This document shows, one piece after another, positions 58,567 to 64,000 of a stretch of DNA of 64,000 nucleotides. The stretch is from Brucella rhizosphaerae. Lineage in GTDB: Bacteria; Pseudomonadota; Alphaproteobacteria; Rhizobiales; Rhizobiaceae. Each line of letters begins with the position of its first letter. Within the stretch, counting starts at the first letter, position 1. The notes under the pieces are model-generated. The model was not told where the DNA came from and did not search any database. It saw only the letters and a list, made by a program, of their open reading frames with translations. Both the position numbers and the translations under genes were made by a program. Location of the stretch: NCBI RefSeq assembly GCF_002252475.1, contig NZ_NNRK01000011.1, positions 87,360-151,359 of the forward strand, given 5' to 3'.

Positions 58567-58597
58567 AAGTGACCAGCAATAAAGCTGCTGGTCACTT
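58567..58597 (-). terminator. Terminator candidate for mgtA
   Basis: AAGTGACCAGCA (58567-58578) and TGCTGGTCACTT (58586-58597) form a perfect 12-bp stem with a 7-nt loop. It lies about 50 nt after the mgtA stop, with a short T-rich tail on the minus strand. Confidence 0.65.
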
Positions 58598-58650
58598 CCT
58601 TTGATGTGGCGCTGCGAGGCACCAACGGTGTCACATCAGAATCCTTAACC

Positions 58651-61383
58651 TCAGAACCATTGTCCAAAGCGACGGATGTAGAACGTCTTCATTGTCTGAG
58701 CGACGATGCAGTAGGCAAACAATGTGCCTGCAAGCCACGGGAAATATTCCCAAGGCAATGGCTGCAACCCGACCATGGCTCCAAGAGGTGAAAACGGAAT
58801 ATAGATTCCAATAGCCATAACCAGACCCGTCATCAGCATCACTGGAAGGGCAGCAGTGCTCTGGATAAATGGTATCTTCTGCGTGCGCAGCATATGAACA
58901 ACCAGTGTCTGCGACAGCAGTCCCTCAATGAACCAGCCTGACTGGAACAGTGACTGCATTTCTGGTGTATTTGCCGCAAAGACATACCACATCAGCGCAA
59001 AGGTCGTGATGTCGAAGATTGATGAAGTTGGTCCAATCCAGATCATGAAGCGTCCGATGTTCCTTGCGTCCCATTTGCGCGGCTTGGCGAGAAACTCCTT
59101 GTCCATGCGATCCCATGGCAGGGAAAGCTGAGAAATATCGTACATCAGGTTCTGGATCAGCAGATGGATCGCAAGCATCGGCAGGAATGGTATGAAGGCA
59201 CTTGCCACCAGAACCGAGAAAACGTTGCCGAAATTCGAGCTGGCAGTCATGTTCAGATACTTGATGATATTACCAAAGGTCTCACGCCCTTTGATAACAC
59301 CTTCTTCGAGCACCATCAGGCTCTTTTCAAGCAGGATGATGTCAGCGGATTCCTTCGCAATATCTGTGCCGCTATCGACTGAAATCCCGACGTCCGCATC
59401 ACGCAAGGCAGGCGCATCGTTGATACCATCGCCAAGGAAACCAACGGTATGGCCGTTTGCCTGTAGCGCTTTAAGAACACGCGATTTCTGCAATGGTGTG
59501 AGTTTTGCAAATACAGTTGTTTGCTCGACAGTGACGCGCAACGTCTCATCGCTCATCTTTTCGATATCGCGACCAAGGATAGGCGTGCCGGGTTCAAGCC
59601 CAACCTCACGACAAATCTTTGTAGTCACGACCTCATTATCACCTGTGAGGACTTTGACTGCCACACCATGGTCGGCAAGTGCTGCAATCGCTGGGCGTGC
59701 AGTTTCCTTTGGTGGGTCGAGGAAGGTGAGGAGACCTTGCACGACAAGCTCTCTTTCATCCGCAATCTCATAGCGAGCCATGACCTGTGTCGGGTCGATC
59801 TCTCGCGTTGCGACAACAAGCACGCGGAAACCATCGCGATTGTAATCGCGTGCCAGTTCGATAAGTGCGTTCCGACGCGTGTCGTCGAGTTGCATGGTTT
59901 CATTGCCATCTCGGATTGAAGTCGAGATTGCCAGCATCTCTTCAACCGCGCCCTTGCAGACCAGAAGATGCTCGCCGTTCAGGCCTTCAACGACAACAGA
60001 CAGGCGGCGACGTATAAAGTCGAAAGGAAGCTCATCGACTTTATTGTAGGCGCGAGCTGAGGCCATGAGTGAAGGCGTTTCGTCAGCAAAGCCGATAACG
60101 GCCTGATCCATCAGGTTTTTCACACCACTCTGGTGATGGCTGTTCAGCCATGCCAGACGCAAGACACCCGGGTCGCGATCACCATGTACGTCGACGTGGT
60201 GCTCAAGAATTATCTTGTCCTGTGTCAGCGTTCCGGTCTTATCGGTGCAAAGTACGTCCATGGCGCCGAAATTCTGAATAGCATTCAGACGCTTCACCAC
60301 GACCTTGCGGCGTGCCATTGCCATGGCACCCTTGGCGAGGTTTGACGAAACGATCATAGGCAACATTTCAGGCGTGAGGCCAACCGCCACAGCAAGCGCG
60401 AACATAAATGCATCTGGCCAATCGCCCTTGGTGAACCCGTTAATCAGGAGTACAATTGGCACCATCACCAGCATGAAGCGGATCAGCAACCAGCTCACAC
60501 TATTGACCCCGCGATCAAAAGCCGTCTCGGCGCGGGATCCTGCGATAGCCTTGGCTAGCGAACCGAAATAGGTTCGAGCGCCTGTTGCGACCACCACGGC
60601 CGTTGCTGTACCACTGACGACATTGGTGCCCATAAAGCAGACAGTCGGCAGATCGAGCATATCCATCTGGTCACCCGAAGTGGCTGCTGCACTGGCAGAT
60701 TTCTCCGCAACGGCACCAAGCGTGTCGTATTTCTCAACCGGCAGAGCTTCGCCCGTCAAAGCGGCCTGACTGACAAAGAGATCGCGTGATTCAAGCAGGC
60801 GCACGTCGGCAGGTATCATGTCCCCGGCGGAGAGCTTGACAATATCGCCGGCGACAAGCTGTGCCATTGGAACTTCGACTATTTTTGCTTCAGTGCTCCG
60901 GTCTGGGCCGCGCTCCTGTTTACGCAATACAGTTGCTGTCGTGCGCACCATAGCCTTGAGTGCGTCCGCAGCTTTGCCAGAGCGAAACTCCTGCCAGAAA
61001 CGCAGCAACGCACTCAGGATAACCATTGTTACAATAATAGTAACGCCAGTATATTCGGGGTCTTCGGCGCTGCGCAGTGGCAGGATAATATCGGTTACTG
61101 ACGAAATAGCGGCGAGCAGAATGAGAACCGCAATAAATGGGTTCCTGAATGCAAGCAGAAATTGCACAAAAGCATGCGGGCGCTTTTCATGCGCCACATG
61201 GTTCGGTCCGTCCCTGGCAAGCCGCTCAAGGGCTTCTGCCTCGCTGAGACCACTCAGACTTGTTCTGAAATTGGCGAGTGTAGTGTCGATATTGTTTTGC
61301 GCCTCGCGCATTGCACGCATCGACAGCTTCTTGTCATCCTTGAGCGCAGTCGGTGATTTGGGCTGTTTAACTATGGCATTCAT
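58651..61383 (-). CDS. mgtA: Mg2+-importing P-type ATPase
   Basis: A 910-residue P3-type ATPase of the MgtA/MgtB family that brings Mg2+ across the inner membrane. The phosphorylation site is VLCTDKTGTLTQDKIILE; VGFLGDGINDAPALRDADVGISVDSGTDIAKESADIILLEKSLMVLEEGV is the hinge. PADVRLLESRDLFVSQAALTGEALPVEK is the actuator TGE loop. TM segments and the family ending DMSYLSLPW-like YDISQLSLPWDRMDKEFL follow. ATG 61383 has GAGGA upstream; the frame is open to 61416. A chain of three small genes and a leader ORF precede it. Mg-dependent regulation is likely from the family. Confidence 0.95.
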   Translation of the reverse strand: MNAIVKQPKSPTALKDDKKLSMRAMREAQNNIDTTLANFRTSLSGLSEAEALERLARDGPNHVAHEKRPHAFVQFLLAFRNPFIAVLILLAAISSVTDIILPLRSAEDPEYTGVTIIVTMVILSALLRFWQEFRSGKAADALKAMVRTTATVLRKQERGPDRSTEAKIVEVPMAQLVAGDIVKLSAGDMIPADVRLLESRDLFVSQAALTGEALPVEKYDTLGAVAEKSASAAATSGDQMDMLDLPTVCFMGTNVVSGTATAVVVATGARTYFGSLAKAIAGSRAETAFDRGVNSVSWLLIRFMLVMVPIVLLINGFTKGDWPDAFMFALAVAVGLTPEMLPMIVSSNLAKGAMAMARRKVVVKRLNAIQNFGAMDVLCTDKTGTLTQDKIILEHHVDVHGDRDPGVLRLAWLNSHHQSGVKNLMDQAVIGFADETPSLMASARAYNKVDELPFDFIRRRLSVVVEGLNGEHLLVCKGAVEEMLAISTSIRDGNETMQLDDTRRNALIELARDYNRDGFRVLVVATREIDPTQVMARYEIADERELVVQGLLTFLDPPKETARPAIAALADHGVAVKVLTGDNEVVTTKICREVGLEPGTPILGRDIEKMSDETLRVTVEQTTVFAKLTPLQKSRVLKALQANGHTVGFLGDGINDAPALRDADVGISVDSGTDIAKESADIILLEKSLMVLEEGVIKGRETFGNIIKYLNMTASSNFGNVFSVLVASAFIPFLPMLAIHLLIQNLMYDISQLSLPWDRMDKEFLAKPRKWDARNIGRFMIWIGPTSSIFDITTFALMWYVFAANTPEMQSLFQSGWFIEGLLSQTLVVHMLRTQKIPFIQSTAALPVMLMTGLVMAIGIYIPFSPLGAMVGLQPLPWEYFPWLAGTLFAYCIVAQTMKTFYIRRFGQWF

Positions 61384-61436
61384 GTCTCTATCCTCATGCC
61401 GCGAAGCCCGGCACAAGCATGGACATACTCATCCTG

Positions 61437-61568
61437 CTAAAGGACGCGCACCATCATGCCGTACCGTCGAAGCAACGTCCGGTTCGTTTGTTTGTAGAAA
61501 TCGTGCGGCGGCCGCTCAGGCTGCATCAAACATGCAAGCTGAGCGGACCTACTGGGGTCATCGTCCAT
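61437..61568 (-). CDS. Small ORF 3 of the mgtA leader operon
   Basis: A 43-residue frame from ATG 61568 with GAGGA 8 nt upstream (an ATG two codons earlier at 61574 is also possible). It encodes MDDDPSRSAQLACLMQPERPP and a basic C-terminal end. It overlaps the preceding small gene by 11 nt and ends 53 nt before mgtA. The overlap and ribosome site support it; there is no family match known to me. Confidence 0.45.
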   Translation of the reverse strand: MDDDPSRSAQLACLMQPERPPHDFYKQTNRTLLRRYGMMVRVL

Positions 61569-61722
61569 GGTCATTGTCCTCTTGTGAAAATGTATCTTCG
61601 CTATCATCTTTCGTCTGCAAGCATACTGCCCGCCCCATGCAGAGCCAGAAACGGGCAAGAGTGCTGGTTATCAGAACGAGTGATGTGGCTGAAAGCGCAA
61701 TAATCTGAACAACATTGCTCAT
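61558..61722 (-). CDS. Small single-TM protein upstream of mgtA
   Basis: A 54-residue protein with one TM helix, NVVQIIALSATSLVLITSTLARFW, followed by a charged tail (TKDDSEDTFSQEDNDHGR). The ATG shares its A with the stop of the previous gene (TGATG), so re-initiation is likely. Small single-TM proteins such as MgtR and MgtS act on Mg2+ transporters in enterobacteria; a similar accessory role is possible but only inferred from position. Confidence 0.6.
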   Translation of the reverse strand: MSNVVQIIALSATSLVLITSTLARFWLCMGRAVCLQTKDDSEDTFSQEDNDHGR

Positions 61723-62039
61723 CAGTGCACCCAATTGGATGGCCGGTTCCGCTGACTGACAGCAAGGATCAATCCAAAGCGCTCCAGTACAGGCAAAGAC
61801 TGATACGCGGCGAGCTCTTCGGAATCTTTGGTCCATCGGCATTCCAACCGCCCGTTTTGCGGATTAACGTGCCAGACCGCTGTCAGCGGAACGGCTTTAC
61901 GAGCCGCATTATCGTTTATCGCATCAGCTACGGACAGGTTGCGATTTATGACTTGTCTGGGAGAAACAAATCTCCGAACGGCGGAACGCATGCGCGTGCC
62001 AAACCGCGCACCAAAATTGGCGATTACTGCAATATTCAT
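61722..62039 (-). CDS. 105-residue protein upstream of mgtA
   Basis: A small basic protein starting MNIAVIANFGARFGTRMRSAV, with GAGG 6 nt before the ATG. The C-terminal half (PLTAVWHVNPQNGRLECRW and LPVLERFGLILAVSQRN) looks like a short conserved domain of unknown function in Rhizobiales; I cannot name a family. It is the first of three overlapping small genes leading to mgtA. Its ribosome site and start can be buried by an upstream RNA arm (see 62037-62117). Confidence 0.65.
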   Translation of the reverse strand: MNIAVIANFGARFGTRMRSAVRRFVSPRQVINRNLSVADAINDNAARKAVPLTAVWHVNPQNGRLECRWTKDSEELAAYQSLPVLERFGLILAVSQRNRPSNWVH

Positions 62040-62117
62040 CTCTTACCTCATGAGGCGCCACTGTGGGCGTCCGGGTAAGAGCATGAGATCAGCTCCTGCC
62101 AGACAACCCCAGTGGCG
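62037..62117 (-). promoter_or_regulatory. Leader RNA with two mutually exclusive helices (attenuation candidate)
   Basis: Helix B: GGTAAGAGCATG (62074-62085) opposes CATCTCTTACC (62037-62047), an 11-bp match with one bulge that covers the ribosome-binding region and the ATG of the 105-residue gene. Helix A: CAGTGGCG (62110-62117), inside the leader ORF, is the inverse of CGCCACTG (62056-62063), which sits in the loop of helix B. The order A-B-A-B means both cannot form together except as a pseudoknot. CCTCATGAGG (62046-62055) is a further palindrome. Confidence 0.5.
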
Positions 62118-62145
62118 ACGGCTTTCGACTACTGTCGCTGGGCAT
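62089..62145 (-). CDS. 18-codon leader ORF upstream of the mgtA operon
   Basis: ATG 62145 follows AGGAAA with a 5-nt spacing and encodes MPSDSSRKPSPLGLSGRS, ending TGA at 62089-62091, 49 nt before the next gene. Proline codons are at positions 2, 9 and 11. The proline-containing leader peptide MgtL of enterobacteria controls mgtA by ribosome stalling; this ORF resembles it in size and place, not in sequence. Its codons 10-12 form one arm of helix A. Confidence 0.4.
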   Translation of the reverse strand: MPSDSSRKPSPLGLSGRS

Positions 62146-62590
62146 TGTGGTTTCCTGTTTTAAAGAACCGAACTCTACGGCTCCGACACAGTCGTCATTA
62201 CCAGATGGCACCAAGATGAGCCATGGAAAAAAGCCCCTTTTGCAAGGTGCATTTCGGTACAAGGGATATACCAAAGTATAAACTGCGCTGCAAAGACCTG
62301 GCGTTACTGAAAAACACCGTATGGCAATCCGGCTCATCCATACCGCCCGAAAGCGTCGTCTTCCGCAGCTAACGAAAATGCGATTGCAATGCAGCTTACT
62401 ACAACCAGAATTACTGAATGAAGTCTCAGAAAGCGCTGTTTAAAGATGATGGCTCCTTCAAATATTACAAATGTCATTGCAGAGTACAGACAATAGGTAG
62501 CAGCCTAATTTACTTGTTCAGAATCTTTATTTCAGGCAGTATTAACTTTCGCCTTGAATTTGTTCCGCAGGTTGAACTGGACGAAATAAA
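62146..62590. other. Divergent promoter region of the mgtA operon and AraC gene
   Basis: No protein gene is seen. The mgtA-operon promoter must lie here on the minus strand. No convincing M-box Mg2+ riboswitch core was found by eye. The right half towards the AraC start is AT-rich. Confidence 0.35.
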
Positions 62591-63622
62591 TTGAGCAAAG
62601 AGCTGATTTTGTCGACCGACATGGTAGACGATAAAATTCGCGATGATTTTTGGCGTGATGTTCTCAAGCCTGTATTTGACATCTCAACACCGGATACCGA
62701 AAACCGCAATGGTTTCAATGGCAGCATCCGTTCACGTCCATTCGGTGAGATTCTTATCGGAACAACGACCTTTAACGGACAGCACTACCAACGGACATCG
62801 AAAATTATAGCGCATGGCGGCCTGGACCAGTATGTTGTTCAGGTCATGCTGGCTGGACATTTGCGCGGTAATTTTAACGGTGTCGATGTGTTGGCGGAAC
62901 CCGGCGATATCTTGATCCTCGATCTTACTCAAACAATATCGAGCCATGTCGATGCTGGTTCGCGGATTACCGTCGTAATTCCTCGGGCGGAGCTGGAAAA
63001 AATCGTCGGATGGCGAAATCTCCATGGCGTTGTGCTGCGATCCAGTGCGCCGATGACGCGGTTGTTATTCGACTATCTGCGAAGTCTTGAAACTGTGGCT
63101 TCGGAGCTTCCTCCCCATGAGGCCGTCACTGCGCAGAACTCCATGATTTCGCTGCTCGCGGCCGGCATTACAGGGACATTAGATCGATTTGCAGAGATCA
63201 CTTATGTCAATGTTACCATGCGCAAGAGCATACTCAGATATATCGATGAGAATCTGACCAACCCTGTTCTGGGACCTCATTCAATCGTCAAGCATTTCCG
63301 CGTTTCGAGATCGCATCTTTATAGGGCTTTTGAAATAGACGGCGGCGTCGCTAAGGTCATCCGCGATAAGCGACTGGATATTGCTTATCATCTCATTCTG
63401 GATCGAAAAGGCAAACCGCTCTCGCTCAAGGAGATAGCCTATAGGTGCGGCTTTCATGACGGCACTCAATTTACCAAGGCATTCAAGAGCCGCTTTGGCC
63501 ATGCCCCAAAAGAGACGCTGGATACTTCAGGGGCGTTCCAGTTGGGCGATAATGGCGCTTTTAATTTTCACAATCATTTTTCTGAACGCGTTGCCAGGCT
63601 CGACCGCGAGGTAGATTCTTAA
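62591..63622 (+). CDS. AraC-family transcriptional regulator
   Basis: A 343-residue regulator of the AraC_binding_2 type. It begins at TTG 62591 (SKELILSTDMVDDKIRDDFWRDVLKPVFDI), which keeps the family's FWRD opening; ATG 62621 would remove the first ten residues. The C-terminal ~100 residues hold two HTHs: LGPHSIVKHFRVSRSHLYRAFE and LSLKEIAYRCGFHDGTQFTKAFKSRFGHAPKE. It is divergent from the mgtA operon, about 445 nt away. Target and ligand are unknown. Confidence 0.9.
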   Translation: MSKELILSTDMVDDKIRDDFWRDVLKPVFDISTPDTENRNGFNGSIRSRPFGEILIGTTTFNGQHYQRTSKIIAHGGLDQYVVQVMLAGHLRGNFNGVDVLAEPGDILILDLTQTISSHVDAGSRITVVIPRAELEKIVGWRNLHGVVLRSSAPMTRLLFDYLRSLETVASELPPHEAVTAQNSMISLLAAGITGTLDRFAEITYVNVTMRKSILRYIDENLTNPVLGPHSIVKHFRVSRSHLYRAFEIDGGVAKVIRDKRLDIAYHLILDRKGKPLSLKEIAYRCGFHDGTQFTKAFKSRFGHAPKETLDTSGAFQLGDNGAFNFHNHFSERVARLDREVDS

Positions 63623-63665
63623 AGCGCATCCCGAAAAGCGGTAAACGGGTTTCAGACCAAGAACC
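63620..63665 (+). repeat. Intergenic REP-like element, copy 5
   Basis: TAAAGCGCATCCCGAAAA begins at the AraC stop codon and is followed by GCGGTAAACGGGTTTCAGA, similar to the CGGGAGTCGGTTTTC part of copy 3. Confidence 0.6.
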
Positions 63666-64000
63666 ACGTGCTGATGGGCGCGTGCTGAATTTTCAACGAT
63701 GATGATGATTGTTATATTCTGTTTTTGCCAAACGGGAGCAGCACGGACATGCCGGTGTGGCCAGCTTCATATGTGTATCATATCTCAAAACAACAGCGCT
63801 GCTATTCCGAAAGCCGATCTCACTTTCTCGGGGTAAGTTCGATGTTTGCCTTATTAAGGGCAAATGCGCTTGATGTGGCTTATATAAAGTATAGTTTGTG
63901 TAAGTAATTCGATATATTTTAATTTATGAATATAATATATAGTTCAGTTAACAGAATTGTTAATCACTATATGTACAATGGCAGCATATAGTGTCATGAA
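63666..64000. other. Non-coding end of the window
   Basis: A 60-codon open frame (63725-63907) has no family resemblance or ribosome site. The last 110 nt are very AT-rich. Nothing else can be called; a gene may start beyond the edge. Confidence 0.35.

Noticed and set aside
60818..61708. 296-codon plus-strand open frame
   Set aside because: It is antisense to the mgtA 5' part, low in complexity and rich in S, A and R, as expected for a shadow of a coding strand.
62146..62590. M-box Mg2+ riboswitch before the mgtA operon
   Set aside because: I could not find the conserved M-box core by eye; a covariance-model search with Infernal would decide.
63725..63907. 60-codon frame near the window end
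   Set aside because: No ribosome site or motif; sequence is typical of intergenic DNA here.

Overview
The window reads as a chromosomal accessory/metabolic stretch from an alphaproteobacterium of the Brucella/Ochrobactrum group (Rhizobiales, Brucellaceae). This rests on gene content and family resemblance: a bioBFDAZ biotin operon with the KAS III-like bioZ, an Omp2/Omp36-type porin, an IalB-family protein, a NocR/OccR-type LysR with opine-type ABC transporter, and repeated intergenic elements with a CATCCCGAAAA core typical of Rhizobiales. No rRNA, tRNA, prophage, insertion sequence or CRISPR array was seen.

Layout. 1-2.3 kb: 3' end of a PIG-L-type deacetylase, an L-2-hydroxyglutarate oxidase gene broken by one in-frame TAA, and a TetR regulator. 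2.5-6.9 kb: siderophore receptor, periplasmic iron-siderophore binding protein and siderophore-interacting reductase, preceded by a perfect 14-bp palindrome. 7.0-14.4 kb: an eight-gene opine/imino-acid import and oxidation operon on the minus strand, divergent from its LysR regulator, with an ATAA-N7-TTAT operator. 14.4-24.5 kb: mixed genes (LysR, aldo-keto reductase, cfa, LysR/GlcG/MFS efflux, nhaA, DUF1643, a trans-sulfuration PLP enzyme). 24.6-28.8 kb: RND efflux pump and adaptor. 29-34 kb: bioBFDAZ under a 35-bp dyad that covers its promoter. 34.4-40.6 kb: GntR-controlled tetronate (erythronate/threonate) catabolism. 40.9-46.4 kb: MYG1-like protein, porin, a quinone-detoxification pair (MhqO/MhqD-like) and a YddG-like exporter. 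46.8-51.3 kb: envelope genes (small trimeric autotransporter, IalB, unknown secreted protein, lipoprotein). 51.7-58.1 kb: NodT-MacA-MacB tripartite efflux followed by a convergent FixJ-type two-component pair. 58.6-62.1 kb: mgtA preceded by three small overlapping genes and a leader region. 62.6-63.6 kb: an AraC regulator.

How the genes work together: iron-siderophore capture and reduction, opine-like substrate import and oxidation, tetronate breakdown to central metabolites, and biotin synthesis are each organised as tight operons with 1-17 nt overlaps. The strongest candidate for an undescribed system is the region upstream of mgtA: an 18-codon leader ORF with its own Shine-Dalgarno, two mutually exclusive RNA helices (one burying the Shine-Dalgarno and start codon of the next gene), then a chain of three overlapping small proteins leading to the Mg2+ P-type ATPase. 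A second notable pattern is that five plus-strand genes end exactly inside the same intergenic repeat, which supplies their stop codon.

All functional names come from reading motifs and recalled family resemblance; no database search was run.
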